A stretch of DNA of 64,000 nt from Polynucleobacter sp. Latsch14-2 (GCF_018881925.1 NZ_JACVPL010000008.1:38472-102471); one strand, 5' to 3'; shown: positions 26,916 through 37,371, counted from the stretch's first letter. The notes: a model not told the origin generated them from the sequence alone. Numbers and translations: made by a program.

Positions 26916-27188
26916 TCAAGCGAGTTCATGTTCTTTTAGCCACTCTTTGAGTGCTAAATCAATTCGTGTTTGCCACCCAGCCCCCGTAGCTTTAAATGAA
27001 TCAATCACCTCGCTCGATAGACGAATAGTTGTTGAAATCTTTGTTGGTGATACTTGCGCTCCCCTAGGCTTTCGGGAGGCTAATTTTGTTTGTAAGGATT
27101 TTGGTAGGTCTGCAAACTTTTTAGCTGCCTTTAGCTCAGCAGCAGTCCATTCAAAATCTTCCTGATCAATCTTAGGCTTGCTGTGCAT
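26916..27188 (-). CDS. brnA: BrnA-family antitoxin
   Basis: A 90-residue protein ending in the ribbon-helix-helix DNA-binding region of BrnA antitoxins (KISTTIRLSSEVIDSFKATGAGWQTRIDLALKEWL, split near residues 50-85). The N-terminal part (EDFEWTAAELKAAKKFADLP) is the toxin-binding segment. It overlaps the 3' end of brnT by 17 bp, the usual order of toxin first. It neutralises BrnT and, with it, represses the operon; a palindrome sits at the operon start. Confidence 0.87.
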   Translation of the reverse strand: MHSKPKIDQEDFEWTAAELKAAKKFADLPKSLQTKLASRKPRGAQVSPTKISTTIRLSSEVIDSFKATGAGWQTRIDLALKEWLKEHELA

Positions 27189-27441
27189 ACTTTTTGATCT
27201 CTCGCTTATTTGCTTTTCTAAAACTAATGACTCGAATGCCCTTAGTGGTTTCTAAAAATACTAGAGCATGTAATCTCGTATTCAAGAAACCAATGGCGCG
27301 TCTGCGTAGTTCCCCATAGTTTTTTCGCACGTCAATTGAAAACTTCGCTGTTTCAAAATCGAACTCTGCCACTTCTTCAAATGAGATATTTCGTTCTTTA
27401 ATGTTTTTTGCGTTTTTACTTTGGTCATAGGTAATCTCCAT
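27172..27441 (-). CDS. brnT: BrnT-family toxin (ribonuclease)
   Basis: An 89-residue BrnT-like protein: DQSKNAKNIKERNISFEEVAEFDF at the start, then RRRAIGFLNTRLHALVFLETTKGIRVISFRKANKREIKKY. BrnT toxins have a RelE-like fold and degrade RNA under stress. Size and domain composition are complete. The start at 27441 is directly followed upstream by a 14-bp palindrome. Confidence 0.87.
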   Translation of the reverse strand: MEITYDQSKNAKNIKERNISFEEVAEFDFETAKFSIDVRKNYGELRRRAIGFLNTRLHALVFLETTKGIRVISFRKANKREIKKYAQQA

Positions 27442-27448
27442 CTATCAA

Positions 27449-27462
27449 ATTGTAACTACAAT
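27449..27462. promoter_or_regulatory. Palindromic operator of brnTA
   Basis: ATTGTA-AC-TACAAT, a perfect 6-2-6 inverted repeat ending 8 bp before the brnT start. Position at the operon 5' end fits autorepression by the BrnA ribbon-helix-helix dimer. Confidence 0.65.
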
Positions 27463-27516
27463 CTGATATAGCCAAATATACCATGTCCCCCTAAAGGTTG
27501 TGGGGGATAGAGTTTT

Positions 27517-28431
27517 TTATGGCTTAAGTTTTTCCTTGATGAGCGCCATTTGCGCTTGCGTGGCTGCTTCTCCCGCTAGGATTGCAGCGCTTCGAGATTT
27601 GAAGTCGCCGCTACTCATTTGTTTGAGCTGCGGCTGAATCACAATGTCAGCACTTCTCAGCTCATGCTCATTAATACTTCTTTGCATGATCGAGATAGTT
27701 TGCTGCAGGATTCCAAAAGTTCCGCTGGCATCTTGATGAACGGGTTCTGAAGAAATATTGACTGCAATAATGAAAGTGGCGCCCATCTGTCTTGCGTAAT
27801 TGACAGGAACCGGTGCAACCAATCCGCCATCGACATATTCTTTGCCACTAATAACGGCTGGCTGAAAAACGCCGGGCACACTACAGGAGGCGCGAACTGC
27901 TAATCCAGTATTGCCAGTTCTAAATAAAACACCTTTGCCGGATTGGAGTTCAGTTGCGACGATTCCCAGGGGGATGCGCATCTGCTCAATCAATTTGTTT
28001 TGTACTTCACGGTTAACCATATTTTGCAGGGCGTCACCTTTAATGAGACCGCCAAAACGACCAGCAAATGGGAGGCCCCAATCAGCAATGGTGGCCTCAT
28101 CCAAATTTAGGGCGAGTCTATTGAGATCATTTCCACTGGCACCAGAGGCCAATAGTGCTGCAATCACACTACCGGCGCTGCTGCCAACCACTATGTCTGG
28201 GCGAATACCTTGAGCTTCAAGCGTCTTAATCACGCCAATATGCGCAAATCCGCGAGCAGCCCCCGCTCCTAGAACAAGGCCGATAACAGGCTTTTGGCTG
28301 TTAAATACGCTGCAAGAGCTCAAGCTTGCGCTTCCTGCAATAGTTCCAAGACCAAGGCCAAAGCGTAGAAAACGACGCCTTTTTGCAGGATCGGTTGAGG
28401 ATGTGAAGGTTTTTGGAGAAAATTGGTACAT
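27517..28431 (-). CDS. Patatin-like phospholipase, lipoprotein
   Basis: A 304-residue patatin (RssA/YchK-type). The catalytic Ser is Ser85 in GSSAG and the Asp is Asp201 in VDGGL; the oxyanion motif GAGAARGFAHIG is at 55-66. The N-terminus has a twin-arginine-like KRRRFLRFG followed by a hydrophobic stretch and a lipobox LSSC (Cys40), so it is probably an exported lipoprotein. Substrate is likely a phospholipid or acyl ester; not deducible further. Same strand as brnTA, 76 bp upstream of brnT. Confidence 0.88.
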   Translation of the reverse strand: MYQFSPKTFTSSTDPAKRRRFLRFGLGLGTIAGSASLSSCSVFNSQKPVIGLVLGAGAARGFAHIGVIKTLEAQGIRPDIVVGSSAGSVIAALLASGASGNDLNRLALNLDEATIADWGLPFAGRFGGLIKGDALQNMVNREVQNKLIEQMRIPLGIVATELQSGKGVLFRTGNTGLAVRASCSVPGVFQPAVISGKEYVDGGLVAPVPVNYARQMGATFIIAVNISSEPVHQDASGTFGILQQTISIMQRSINEHELRSADIVIQPQLKQMSSGDFKSRSAAILAGEAATQAQMALIKEKLKP

Positions 28432-28622
28432 ATAGCTATTGTATTGAGCCTACCTTATAATGGCTTAACGGTGAGCAAAGATAACTTTGTTTCAGCGCGG
28501 GCGGCTCTCCTAATTAGAATTCAAGAGATGAATTGCCCGTAGTAGCTAGATAACACCACAAACCCATTACTGAAATACATTATTAAAGTCTAATCAGGAA
28601 ATTGCCTGATAGCCCGAATTTT

Positions 28623-29336
28623 ATGGATGATCACCACAAGCGCGTAATTGAAACAGCTCTCCTGTGCGCGCAGGAACCACTCACTATTACTGATATCACT
28701 CGTTTATTTGCTGATGATGTTGTTAGTGCAGAAATAGACGATGTACTGCTAGACCTTCAACGGGAATGGCAAGACAAAGGGATGGAGTTAGTGCATATTG
28801 CAACCGGCTGGCGTTTTCAGAGTCGCTTGTCAATGCGCGAATACTTAGATCGTCTAACGCCAGAAAAGCCACCGAGATATTCTCGTGCGGTAATGGAGAC
28901 CTTAGCAATTATTGCCTATCGTCAACCAGTCACCCGCGGCGAGATTGAAGAGATTCGCGGCGTTGCGGTTAGCAGTAATGTCATGAAGCAGCTGGAAGAC
29001 CGCGGCTGGGTCGAGGTAATCGGTCACAAAGAAACCATTGGCCGTCCTGGTTTGTATGCCACTACCAAGCAGTTTTTAGATGACTTGAGTTTGACGAATT
29101 TACAAAGTTTGCCAATCTTAGAAGATTCAGCTCCGATGGCAGCTGCTGAACAGTTGGGGCAGGCTGTGATGGAATTTGATCCTACTGCTACTGTTGAGAC
29201 AGTTGTTGAGCTTGATGAAAATGGCCAAGAGATTATCAAGATCGATTTTGAAACAGCAGAAGAAACAGCTGAAACAATGGAAGTAATACAAGAAGTTCCC
29301 CCTGAGTCTGAAGATAAAACAGACGAAACAAAATAA
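28623..29336 (+). CDS. scpB: Segregation and condensation protein B
   Basis: About 237 residues of ScpB, the winged-helix subunit of the SMC-ScpAB chromosome condensin. Motifs include ALLCAQEPLTITDITRLF, IATGWRFQSR, TLAIIAYRQPVTRGEIEEIRGV and RGWVEVIGHKETIGRPGLYATT. The acidic C-terminal tail beyond residue ~180 is extra. A TTG at 28602 could be the start, but its AGGAA is only one base away; the ATG at 28623 is preferred though it has no clear ribosome-binding site. A TATAAT at 28456-28461 could start a ~160-nt leader. Confidence 0.92.
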   Translation: MDDHHKRVIETALLCAQEPLTITDITRLFADDVVSAEIDDVLLDLQREWQDKGMELVHIATGWRFQSRLSMREYLDRLTPEKPPRYSRAVMETLAIIAYRQPVTRGEIEEIRGVAVSSNVMKQLEDRGWVEVIGHKETIGRPGLYATTKQFLDDLSLTNLQSLPILEDSAPMAAAEQLGQAVMEFDPTATVETVVELDENGQEIIKIDFETAEETAETMEVIQEVPPESEDKTDETK

Positions 29337-29342
29337 TTATTA

Positions 29343-31094
29343 ATGACAAGCTCTAACGAAAACGATTCATCCCCGGCAACTAATCCACCGGTAAACCCAG
29401 CAAATACTGAGTCAAATCCATCTAGCAGTGATGGTGCCCCCGCTCGGAATCGTGAGGGTGGCGAACGTCGTCCGCGCCGCTCAGGCACTGGCAAGCATCC
29501 TTTCAATAAGAAGCGCCCTTTTAATAAAGACAAGCCTCGAAGAGAGGGTGGCGATACCAATAGTCCGCGCGAAGGTAGCGGTAATCAATCAGCAAAATTA
29601 GCCCCCAATCCAGCAGAGGCTGAGGCTTTATTTGCTTCTGTGGTGTCGGGCGAGTTTGATGCCGCTTTAGATGCCCCCGAAGCGCTTGAAGCTAAAAATC
29701 CCGATGGTGTTAATGAAAGCGAAGTCTCTCATCAGACTGGTGCTGAGCGTCGCGCTCAGCGTGTGCGTCATGATGAGGATGCGGATATGCCAAGCGATGA
29801 TGAGATGAGCAGTTTGCAGTTTGCAAACGTGGATGACTTGCCTCTAAGTTTGCGCGATGAAGTCTGGTCTGACTTAGATGGTTTGGATGATGATGCTGAT
29901 GATGAAGACACGGTTAAGTTACACAAAGTATTAGCCGATGTTGGTATGGGTTCGCGGCGCGATATGGAAGATTTAATTATCCAAGGTCGTGTATCTGTAA
30001 ATGGCTTGCCCGCACATATAGGCCAGCGTATTGGGCCTACAGATCAGGTGCGGATTAATGGTAAACAAGTCCATCGCAAGATTCAGACAAAGCCACCACG
30101 AGTAATCATGTATCACAAGCCTTCTGGTGAAATTGTTAGCCAGTCCGATCCCGAAGGTCGTCCAACGGTATTTGATCGTTTGCCTAAACCACGACAAGGT
30201 CGCTGGATTGCAGTTGGTCGCTTGGACTTCAATACGGAAGGCTTGCTGTTATTTACTACCTCAGGTGAACTGGCGAATCGTTTAATGCACCCCCGTTATG
30301 GTGTCGAGCGTGAATATGCTGTGCGCATTTTGGGCGAGTTAAGCCAAGAAAATACTGCCCAACTCAAGAGCGGTATTCAACTCGATGATGGCCAAGCTCG
30401 ATTCCTGCGCTTAGCAATGGGTGGTGGCGATGGTGCGAATCGCTGGTATCAAGTTGCCTTGACTGAAGGGCGCAACCGCGAGGTACGCCGCATGTTTGAG
30501 GCTGTGGGTCACGTTGTTTCTCGCTTGATTCGTACCCGTTACGGTATGTTCTTGCTGCCTCCGCGTCTGCGTCGCGGCAAATGGGAGGAGGTTTCGCCTG
30601 ATGGTGTTGCAAACCTCATGAAATCCGCAGGACTAAAGGTTCCTCAAGCTCAAGATAAGGGTCGACCAGGCGCAGGTGGGCATGGTCGTGATCGTCATGC
30701 TGGGGTTGCTGGAGGCGACTTCCAGCCAGATCCAATGCAAACTTCAGTGTCTTATTGGGGTTCCCGTGATGCTTTGACTATGGCCGATGGCCACAATGGT
30801 CTGACCCATCAAGGTAGGAGTGGCAAGTCAGCTGGTAGCGGTTCTACTGAAGGGCGCGGTTCTTTCCGCGGTCGAACTCAAGGCGGCAGACCAGGGCAAG
30901 GTGGCGGTCAAGGTGGGCAGGGTAGAAATGGGCAAAGCCGCAATAAGGGCGGGAAAGTCCATCATGGGCAGTCCGCTTTTGTAACTGCAAACCCTCAAAG
31001 TCCTGGTAACGGACCCAAACGGAGTGCACCGAAAGGGCGCAAACCGTTTAATAAGGGCCCCAGAAAGCCTCGGGATCCAAGCGAAAGCTTCTGA
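29343..31094 (+). CDS. rluB: 23S rRNA pseudouridine synthase, RluB/RsuA family
   Basis: A 583-residue protein, about twice the usual RluB. The S4 RNA-binding domain (residues ~198-245, [21 protein letters not shown]) and the RsuA-type catalytic domain (about 255-425) with catalytic Asp295 in [13 protein letters not shown] are standard. The N-terminal ~190 residues are acidic/basic low complexity ([19 protein letters not shown], then a D/E-rich run). The C-terminal ~150 residues are Gly/Arg/Lys-rich with RGG-like repeats ([19 protein letters not shown]). Expected to modify U2605 of 23S rRNA. Six bases after scpB. Confidence 0.9.
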   Translation: MTSSNENDSSPATNPPVNPANTESNPSSSDGAPARNREGGERRPRRSGTGKHPFNKKRPFNKDKPRREGGDTNSPREGSGNQSAKLAPNPAEAEALFASVVSGEFDAALDAPEALEAKNPDGVNESEVSHQTGAERRAQRVRHDEDADMPSDDEMSSLQFANVDDLPLSLRDEVWSDLDGLDDDADDEDTVKLHKVLADVGMGSRRDMEDLIIQGRVSVNGLPAHIGQRIGPTDQVRINGKQVHRKIQTKPPRVIMYHKPSGEIVSQSDPEGRPTVFDRLPKPRQGRWIAVGRLDFNTEGLLLFTTSGELANRLMHPRYGVEREYAVRILGELSQENTAQLKSGIQLDDGQARFLRLAMGGGDGANRWYQVALTEGRNREVRRMFEAVGHVVSRLIRTRYGMFLLPPRLRRGKWEEVSPDGVANLMKSAGLKVPQAQDKGRPGAGGHGRDRHAGVAGGDFQPDPMQTSVSYWGSRDALTMADGHNGLTHQGRSGKSAGSGSTEGRGSFRGRTQGGRPGQGGGQGGQGRNGQSRNKGGKVHHGQSAFVTANPQSPGNGPKRSAPKGRKPFNKGPRKPRDPSESF

Positions 31095-31121
31095 TTTCTA
31101 TCGATTTTTCTCTAAATCAGC

Positions 31122-31127
31122 TATAAT
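31122..31127 (+). promoter_or_regulatory. -10 element of the rimP operon
   Basis: A perfect TATAAT 28 bp after rluB ends, without a good -35. It would start an RNA of about 130 nt before the rimP GTG, containing two hairpins. Confidence 0.4.
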
Positions 31128-31165
31128 TTTGGTCTTGCAGTAGCTTGCTGCTGTTTTTGTTGTTA

Positions 31166-31195
31166 CCGACTGATGTTGCGATCAACGTAAGTCGG
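31166..31195 (+). promoter_or_regulatory. Leader hairpin 1 of the rimP-nusA operon
   Basis: A long stem: CCGACT (31166-31171) pairs with AGTCGG (31190-31195), and ATGTTG with CAACGT inside, closed by the CGAT tetraloop at 31179-31182, with only one G-A mismatch. It has no T-run, so it is not a terminator itself, but lies 20 nt before one. Confidence 0.75.
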
Positions 31196-31215
31196 CCTGT
31201 TCTGAATTCGAGAAT

Positions 31216-31241
31216 ATGGGCTTTGAAGCCCATTTTTTTTT
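31216..31241 (+). terminator. Intrinsic terminator/attenuator before rimP
   Basis: ATGGGCTT-TG-AAGCCCAT perfect 8-bp stem (31216-31233) followed by a nine-T run. It is 120 bp after rluB and 25 bp before the rimP GTG, hence inside the leader if the -10 at 31122 is used. Reads as an attenuator of the rimP-nusA-infB operon or as a terminator of rluB transcription. Confidence 0.8.
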
Positions 31242-31265
31242 GCCAATTTGGCATGAGAGGTTGTC

Positions 31266-31757
31266 GTGAAAGATCAGCAGATTATTTCTGCAGAGCTGGA
31301 AAACTTAGGCTACGCGCTGGTGGATATCGAGCGTGAAGCAGGTGGTTTGCTACGCGTCACGATTGAAAATCTCGATTATGAGCGTTTGATTAATGTTGAG
31401 GATTGCGAAAAAGTCAGTCATCAATTGAGTTATACCTTGCCGGTTGAAAATATTCCTTACGAGCGTTTGGAGATTTCTTCGCCAGGTTTGGATCGTCCGG
31501 TGAAGTCTGCTGCTGATTTTGAGCGCTTCTCTGGAATGGAAGTAGATATGAAGTTGCGTGTTGCCGTTAATGGCCGTAAGAATTTTCGTGGTGTGTTGCA
31601 AGGTTTGCTGACTGGTGAATTGAATTCACCTGATGCGAAGTTTGGTTTGGTGTTTGAGGGTGCTGATGGTGCCGAGTCTCAATTGGAGTTTTCTTTAGCC
31701 GAGGTCGATAAGACTCGGTTGGTCCCTGTTATTGATTTCAAAGGAAGAAAGTCATGA
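31266..31757 (+). CDS. rimP: Ribosome maturation factor RimP
   Basis: A 163-residue RimP with GTG start (GAGAGG 6 bp before). Motifs: [32 protein letters not shown] and [16 protein letters not shown]. It is needed for 30S subunit maturation. Its last four bases overlap nusA, the usual rimP-nusA-infB order. Confidence 0.95.
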   Translation: MKDQQIISAELENLGYALVDIEREAGGLLRVTIENLDYERLINVEDCEKVSHQLSYTLPVENIPYERLEISSPGLDRPVKSAADFERFSGMEVDMKLRVAVNGRKNFRGVLQGLLTGELNSPDAKFGLVFEGADGAESQLEFSLAEVDKTRLVPVIDFKGRKS

Positions 31758-33235
31758 GTCGAGAAGTTCTCATGTTGGCAGACGCCCTAGCGCGTGAAAA
31801 GAACGTTGATCAAGCCATTGTGTTCGAGGCGCTGGAGATGGCTTTGGCCTCTGCGACTAAGAAACGCTATACAACGGAAGATGTGGATATTCGCGTTTCA
31901 ATCGATCGCGAGTCCGGTGAATATGAAACCTTCCGTCGTTGGCTGGTCGTGCCAGACGAAGCTGGCCTACAAGAGCCTGATAAAGAAATTTTACATTTTG
32001 AGGCTCTTGAACAGTTTCCAGATATGGAAGTTGGCGAATACATCGAAGAGCAGATTGAATCTTTAGCCTTTGGTCGCATTGGTGCGCAAGCAGCTAAGCA
32101 GGTGATTTTGCAGCGTATTCGTGATGCTGAGCGTGAGCAAATTTTGAACGACTACCTTGATCGTGGCGAAAAAGTTATGACTGGTACCGTTAAGCGCGCC
32201 GATAAGAACGGTCTCATTATTGAATCAGGTCGTGTTGAGGCGTTACTTCGCCGCGATCAAATGATTCCAAAAGAGAACTTGCGTTCAGGCGACCGTGTAC
32301 GCGCCTATATTTTGAAGGTGGATCGTGAAGCACGCGGCCCACAAATCGAGCTTTCACGTACTTGCCCAGATTTCTTGATTAAGTTGTTTGAAAATGAAGT
32401 GCCTGAGATGGAGCAGGGCTTGTTAGAGATTAAGGGTGCAGCTCGTGATCCTGGTATCCGCGCCAAGATTGCTGTGGTTACTTATGACAAGCGTATTGAT
32501 CCAATTGGAACTTGCGTAGGCGTACGAGGTACCCGTGTTACCGCAGTTCGCAACGAAGTGGCAGGCGAAGCGGTTGATATCGTATTGTGGTCTGAAGATC
32601 CAGCCCAGTTTGTGATCGGCGCTTTAGCGCCAGCACAAGTATCTTCTATCGTGGTTGATGAAGAGCGTCATGCGATGGATGTGGTGGTTGATGAAGAGAA
32701 CTTGGCAATTGCAATTGGCCGAAGTGGACAAAACGTCCGCTTAGCGAGTGACTTGACTGGTTGGCAGATCAACATCATGACTCCTGAAGAGTCTGCTGAA
32801 AAAACTGAAAAAGAAGCTGCATCCGTGCGCCAGTTGTTTATGGACAAATTAGATGTGGATCAAGAAGTGGCTGATATTTTGATTGAAGAAGGTTTCAATA
32901 CATTGGAAGAGGTTGCTTATGTGCCTCTATCTGAAATGTTGGAAATTGATTCATTCGATGAAGACACTGTAAATGAATTGCGTACTCGTGCGCGTGACTC
33001 TTTGCTGACTATGGAGTTGGCTAAAGAAGAGCGCGTTGGCGAGGTATCGCAAGACTTACGTTCCCTCGAAGGCATGACAACGGAATTGATTGCTAGGCTT
33101 GCTGACAATCAAGTTCACACCCGTGACGACCTTGCTGAATTGGCTGTTGATGAGCTAGTTGAGGCGACACAAATTGACGAAGAAACTGCGAAAACGCTCA
33201 TCATGAAAGCGCGCGAACATTGGTTTACTTCATGA
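31754..33235 (+). CDS. nusA: Transcription termination/antitermination factor NusA
   Basis: A 493-residue NusA: N-terminal RNAP-binding domain (1-~130), S1 domain (~135-200), KH domains (~230-345, [19 protein letters not shown] and [15 protein letters not shown]), and two C-terminal acidic helix-hairpin-helix repeats (from ~365 and ~440). In E. coli NusA regulates the leader of its own operon, which makes the structured leader upstream relevant. Overlaps rimP by ATGA. Confidence 0.97.
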   Translation: MSREVLMLADALAREKNVDQAIVFEALEMALASATKKRYTTEDVDIRVSIDRESGEYETFRRWLVVPDEAGLQEPDKEILHFEALEQFPDMEVGEYIEEQIESLAFGRIGAQAAKQVILQRIRDAEREQILNDYLDRGEKVMTGTVKRADKNGLIIESGRVEALLRRDQMIPKENLRSGDRVRAYILKVDREARGPQIELSRTCPDFLIKLFENEVPEMEQGLLEIKGAARDPGIRAKIAVVTYDKRIDPIGTCVGVRGTRVTAVRNEVAGEAVDIVLWSEDPAQFVIGALAPAQVSSIVVDEERHAMDVVVDEENLAIAIGRSGQNVRLASDLTGWQINIMTPEESAEKTEKEAASVRQLFMDKLDVDQEVADILIEEGFNTLEEVAYVPLSEMLEIDSFDEDTVNELRTRARDSLLTMELAKEERVGEVSQDLRSLEGMTTELIARLADNQVHTRDDLAELAVDELVEATQIDEETAKTLIMKAREHWFTS

Positions 33236-33248
33236 GAGGAAGTAGTGC

Positions 33249-36011
33249 ATGGCAACAACAGTAAAAGTACTCGCTAAAGAATTAAAGCGTACCGCGCCAG
33301 ACCTCCTAGAGCAGTTGAAGGCGGCAGGTATTGAAAAAGGTTCTGAGGACGATAACATTACCGAAAAGGACAAAACTGTCCTGCTTGAGCATTTGCAAAA
33401 AGAGCATGGTAATGCTGACGTAGGTAGTCGTAAAAAGATTACTTTAATCAAGCGTGAGAACTCTGAAATCCGTCAAGCAGACTCTGCTGGGCGTACTCGT
33501 ACAGTTCAAGTTGAGGTTCGCAAGAAGCGCGTGTTAGTTAAGGCTGGAGATAAGCCTGTCCTAGAGCCTGAAGTCCAGACTCCGGTTGCAAAAGTTGAAA
33601 CTAAAGACGCTCCTGCTAAGTCCATTCTTTCTGAAGAAGAATTAGAAAAACGCGCGGCGGAAGCGACTCGTCAGGCTGAATTATTGGCACGCCAAGAAGC
33701 TGAAATGAAGGCCGCTGAAGAAGTGCGCCAAAAAGAAGCTGCCGTTATAGTGGCGGAACCAGAAGGAAAACCCGATGACGCTCCCGATGCGGTTGCTATA
33801 GCTGCTGATAAAAAAGCGCAAACTGAAAAAGCATCTAAAGATTTAGCTGCTGCCAAAGAAAAAGAATTAGCAAATATTCGCGTACGTCGCGCTGCCGCTG
33901 AAGCTGAGGCATTGGCGATTCGCGACATGATGAGCGCACCAGCACGAGTGCTAAAGGCGCCAAGTGAGGTTGCTGCTGAAGAAGCTAAAAAAGGCACCCT
34001 GCACAAGCCTGCCAAGGTAGAAGGTGCGGACGATAAGAAGAAGGCTGTAGCCAAAGTTGGCGGTAAGACAATTAAGTCTGCTGAAACCTCATCTACCTGG
34101 CAAGAAGAAGGCGCCAAAAAACCAGGTGGTCTGAAGACCCGTGGTGATAGCTCTGGGGGTGTTGGTGGTTGGCGTTCAGGTGGTGGTCGTAGAAAGCAAC
34201 GCCAAATTGCAGAAGCAAACGTTGATACCAACTTTCAAGTGCCAACAGAAAAAGTGGTTCACGATGTTCAGGTTCCAGAAACAATTACTGTTGCCGAGTT
34301 AGCGCATGCTATGGCCGTTAAGAGTGCTGAAGTGATTAAGCTCTTGATGGGTATGGGTCAGATGGTGACAATCAACCAAGTCCTTGACCAAGATACTGCA
34401 ATGATCATTGTTGAGGAGATGGGTCACACAGCCCACGCTGCTAAGTTAGATGATCCTGATTTAGATCTCGGCACAGCTGGTCATGATGCTGAATTATTGC
34501 CGCGTCCACCAGTAGTGACCGTAATGGGTCACGTTGACCACGGTAAAACTTCCTTGCTCGATAAAATCCGCGCTGCAAAAGTTGCTACTGGTGAGGCTGG
34601 TGGCATTACTCAGCACATTGGTGCATACCACGTAGAAACACCACGTGGCATGATTACCTTCTTAGATACTCCGGGTCATGAGGCCTTTACGGCAATGCGC
34701 GCTCGTGGTGCTAAGGCAACGGATATCGTGATCTTGGTAGTTGCTGCGGATGATGGTGTGATGCCACAAACGAAGGAAGCAATCCACCATGCGGTAGCTG
34801 GTGGCGTGCCAATTGTTGTCGCTATTAATAAAATTGATAAACCAGAGGCTAATTCGGAGCGTGTTAAGACTGAATTAGTTGCCGAGCAAGTTGTTCCTGA
34901 AGAGTACGGCGGCGACGTGCCATTTATTCCAGTGTCAGCAAAAACTGGCGAAGGTATTGATGCTTTATTAGAGAACGTTCTTCTGCAAGCAGAAATTTTG
35001 GAGCTCAAAGCGCCTAAAGATGCTCCAGCACATGGCCTCGTGATTGAGGCTCGTTTGGACAAAGGCCGCGGCCCAGTTGCAACAGTGCTGGTTCAATCCG
35101 GTACGCTCAAGCGTGGCGATATGTTGTTGGCTGGCTCGACATATGGTCGTGTTCGCGCAATGTTGGATGAGAACGGTAAACCATGTAATGAGGCTGGCCC
35201 ATCTATTCCGGTCGAGATTCAAGGTTTATCTGAAGTTCCCGCTGCGGGCGAGTCGGTACAGGTTGTTCCTGATGAACGTAAGGCTCGTGAGATTGCTCTT
35301 TTCCGTCAAGGCAAGTTCCGTGATGTGAAGTTGGCTAAACAGCAAGCATTCAAACTTGAAACCATGATGGAAAACATGGAAGAGGGTGCGATTGAAGCAA
35401 AACTGTTGCCGCTCATTATTAAGGCTGACGTTCAGGGTTCGCAGGAAGCCCTGTCACAATCCTTGCAAAAACTTTCGACTGCAGAGGTAAAGGTGCAGAT
35501 CGTTCACGCAGCAGTAGGTGGTATTACTGAAACAGACGTGAATTTAGCGGTCGCTTCTAAGGCGGTCATTATTGGCTTCAACTCACGCGCAGATGCTGCG
35601 GCTCGTAAGTTGGCTGAAAATAATGGCGTTGACATTCGTTATCACAACATTATTTATGACGCAGTCGATGAAGTGAAATTAGCACTCAGCGGTATGCTAA
35701 CACCAGACAAGAAAGAGGAAATCACCGGCATGGTTGAGATCCGTCAAGTCTTCTTGGTTTCTAAAGTTGGCGCAATTGCCGGTTGCTTAGTCGTTGATGG
35801 TGTCGTTAAACGGACTTCGAGTGTTCGTCTATTGCGTGACAATGTGGTTGTCTGGACGGGTGAGTTGGATTCTCTGAAACGCTTTAAAGACGACGCTAAA
35901 GAAGTTCGCGCGGGTGTTGAGTGCGGCTTGTCTTTGAAGGGCTATAACGATATTAAAGAGGGTGATCAGCTTGAAGTGTTCGAAGTAACTGAAGTGGCTC
36001 GCTCACTCTGA
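33249..36011 (+). CDS. infB: Translation initiation factor IF-2
   Basis: A 920-residue IF-2. N-terminal IF2_N module (residues 1-50), then a long Ala/Lys/Glu-rich linker (~110-330), a second IF2_N module (~345-400), the G domain with GHVDHGKTS at ~426, DTPGHEAF and NKIDKPEAN, and the C-terminal initiator-tRNA binding domains. Size is at the large end, as in proteobacteria. GAGGAAG gives a good ribosome-binding site. The 30S-bound GTPase delivers fMet-tRNA. Confidence 0.97.
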   Translation: MATTVKVLAKELKRTAPDLLEQLKAAGIEKGSEDDNITEKDKTVLLEHLQKEHGNADVGSRKKITLIKRENSEIRQADSAGRTRTVQVEVRKKRVLVKAGDKPVLEPEVQTPVAKVETKDAPAKSILSEEELEKRAAEATRQAELLARQEAEMKAAEEVRQKEAAVIVAEPEGKPDDAPDAVAIAADKKAQTEKASKDLAAAKEKELANIRVRRAAAEAEALAIRDMMSAPARVLKAPSEVAAEEAKKGTLHKPAKVEGADDKKKAVAKVGGKTIKSAETSSTWQEEGAKKPGGLKTRGDSSGGVGGWRSGGGRRKQRQIAEANVDTNFQVPTEKVVHDVQVPETITVAELAHAMAVKSAEVIKLLMGMGQMVTINQVLDQDTAMIIVEEMGHTAHAAKLDDPDLDLGTAGHDAELLPRPPVVTVMGHVDHGKTSLLDKIRAAKVATGEAGGITQHIGAYHVETPRGMITFLDTPGHEAFTAMRARGAKATDIVILVVAADDGVMPQTKEAIHHAVAGGVPIVVAINKIDKPEANSERVKTELVAEQVVPEEYGGDVPFIPVSAKTGEGIDALLENVLLQAEILELKAPKDAPAHGLVIEARLDKGRGPVATVLVQSGTLKRGDMLLAGSTYGRVRAMLDENGKPCNEAGPSIPVEIQGLSEVPAAGESVQVVPDERKAREIALFRQGKFRDVKLAKQQAFKLETMMENMEEGAIEAKLLPLIIKADVQGSQEALSQSLQKLSTAEVKVQIVHAAVGGITETDVNLAVASKAVIIGFNSRADAAARKLAENNGVDIRYHNIIYDAVDEVKLALSGMLTPDKKEEITGMVEIRQVFLVSKVGAIAGCLVVDGVVKRTSSVRLLRDNVVVWTGELDSLKRFKDDAKEVRAGVECGLSLKGYNDIKEGDQLEVFEVTEVARSL

Positions 36012-36022
36012 GTTAGTGTTGA

Positions 36023-36391
36023 ATGCATAAAACCAGTCCACATCGCAACCAGCGTCTCGCCGATCAAATTCAGCGAGACCTGGCCGAACTGATTCCGCGT
36101 GAGTTACGTAGCCCAAGTTTGGGCTTGATTACCTTGCAAAGTATTGAGTTAACACCCGACCTTGCGCATGCCAAAGTGTTCTTTACTGTCTTAGGCGCTG
36201 AGCCTGAGCATGCTCTCAAGGCTTTACAAGAAAAAGCGGGTTATTTACATTCTTTGTTGTTTAAGCGTTTGCATATTCATACCGTTCCCACTTTGCATTT
36301 CCACTATGACAGCTCTGTCGAGCATGGTATTGAAATGTCTCGCTTGATTGATCAGGCTGTAGACAGTGATCGTAAAGACGAGAGCCAGTAA
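36023..36391 (+). CDS. rbfA: 30S ribosome-binding factor A
   Basis: A 122-residue RbfA. Signatures: [51 protein letters not shown] (split), and [18 protein letters not shown]. It assists 16S maturation and cold adaptation. Starts 11 bp after infB; truB begins 4 bp after its stop. Confidence 0.95.
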   Translation: MHKTSPHRNQRLADQIQRDLAELIPRELRSPSLGLITLQSIELTPDLAHAKVFFTVLGAEPEHALKALQEKAGYLHSLLFKRLHIHTVPTLHFHYDSSVEHGIEMSRLIDQAVDSDRKDESQ

Positions 36392-36395
36392 CTTC

Positions 36396-37307
36396 ATGTC
36401 TATACGGATCGATGGGGTTGTTTTATTGGATAAACCTGCTGGGATGAGTTCCCAGGGTGCGGTGACTGCTGTAAAGCGCGCCTTCAATGCGGATAAAGCA
36501 GGACATACTGGAACCCTGGACCCAATGGCTACTGGTTTGCTCCCCATTTGCTTGGGTGAGGCTACCAAATACTCACAAGATCTACTTGAGGCTGATAAGA
36601 CATACATCGCCCAAGTGAGATTTGGCTCGCGCACCGATACTGGTGATGCCGAGGGTCTCGTGATTGAAGAGTTGCCTCTCCCTGTATTTGCCGATGAGAC
36701 AGCAATTAGAATGGCTTTAAATGCATTGCTGCCAAAGTTTACCGGCCCCATTACTCAAGTGCCTCCAATGTATTCAGCACTCAAACGCGATGGCAAGCCT
36801 TTATACGAATATGCGCGAGCTGGTGTTGAGTTAGAGCGCACTCCGCGTAATATTACGATTCACGCTATTCGCTGGACGGATATCTGTTGGCCAGAAGCAA
36901 CCCTAGAGGTGAGCTGTAGCAAGGGTACTTATATTCGTGTGATTGCCGAAGATCTTGGCAATGCGCTGGGTTGCGGGGCTCATTTAGTCGGCTTACGGCG
37001 CACCGAAGTAGGCCACTTAACCTTAGAGCAATCATTCACATTAGAATCTATTCAGCAAGGCTTGCAAGATAGCTCAAGCTATATCTTGCCAGTTGATGCT
37101 TTGCTGCAAACTTTGCCTCATTTGACGGTAGATGAGCAACAAGCCAAACGCTTGGAGATGGGGCAACGTGTCCCGCTTAATCTACCCTCTGTAGAAGCTT
37201 TGGTACGCATATATCGCGCTACCGCTGCTCCACATAATTTTATTGGTACTGCGGACTGGCGCTCTGGTGTGTTGCATCCTAAGCGGCTGATCTCTCAAAC
37301 CAATTAA
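36396..37307 (+). CDS. truB: tRNA pseudouridine-55 synthase
   Basis: A 303-residue TruB. Catalytic Asp42 is in GHTGTLDPMATG; LDKPAGMSSQ near residue 11 and CSKGTYIRVIAEDLG are family motifs; a C-terminal PUA-like domain follows from ~245. It makes psi55 in the T-loop of tRNA. The ATG at 36396 fits the family start; an in-frame GTG further upstream would lie within rbfA. Confidence 0.95.
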   Translation: MSIRIDGVVLLDKPAGMSSQGAVTAVKRAFNADKAGHTGTLDPMATGLLPICLGEATKYSQDLLEADKTYIAQVRFGSRTDTGDAEGLVIEELPLPVFADETAIRMALNALLPKFTGPITQVPPMYSALKRDGKPLYEYARAGVELERTPRNITIHAIRWTDICWPEATLEVSCSKGTYIRVIAEDLGNALGCGAHLVGLRRTEVGHLTLEQSFTLESIQQGLQDSSSYILPVDALLQTLPHLTVDEQQAKRLEMGQRVPLNLPSVEALVRIYRATAAPHNFIGTADWRSGVLHPKRLISQTN

Positions 37308-37371
37308 ACCAATTTGACTTATTTATTGATTAACCTTATTTCAACTTCATTTCTAACTTCAGAAGCTTCAC

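Noticed and set aside
27487..27506. CCCCC-N10-GGGGG hairpin after the patatin gene
   Set aside because: No T-run follows on the patatin strand and no plus-strand gene precedes it, so not called a terminator.
29024..29560. A 178-aa minus-strand frame across scpB/rluB
   Set aside because: It is the shadow of low-complexity coding sequence; Ser-rich and without family signature.
33671..34231. A 186-aa minus-strand Ala/Ser-rich frame
   Set aside because: Antisense to the Ala/Lys/Glu linker of IF-2, where codon bias opens the opposite frame.
37314..37342. TTGACT-N17-TATTTC promoter for typA
   Set aside because: The -10 matches the consensus at only three positions, so it is not listed as a feature.
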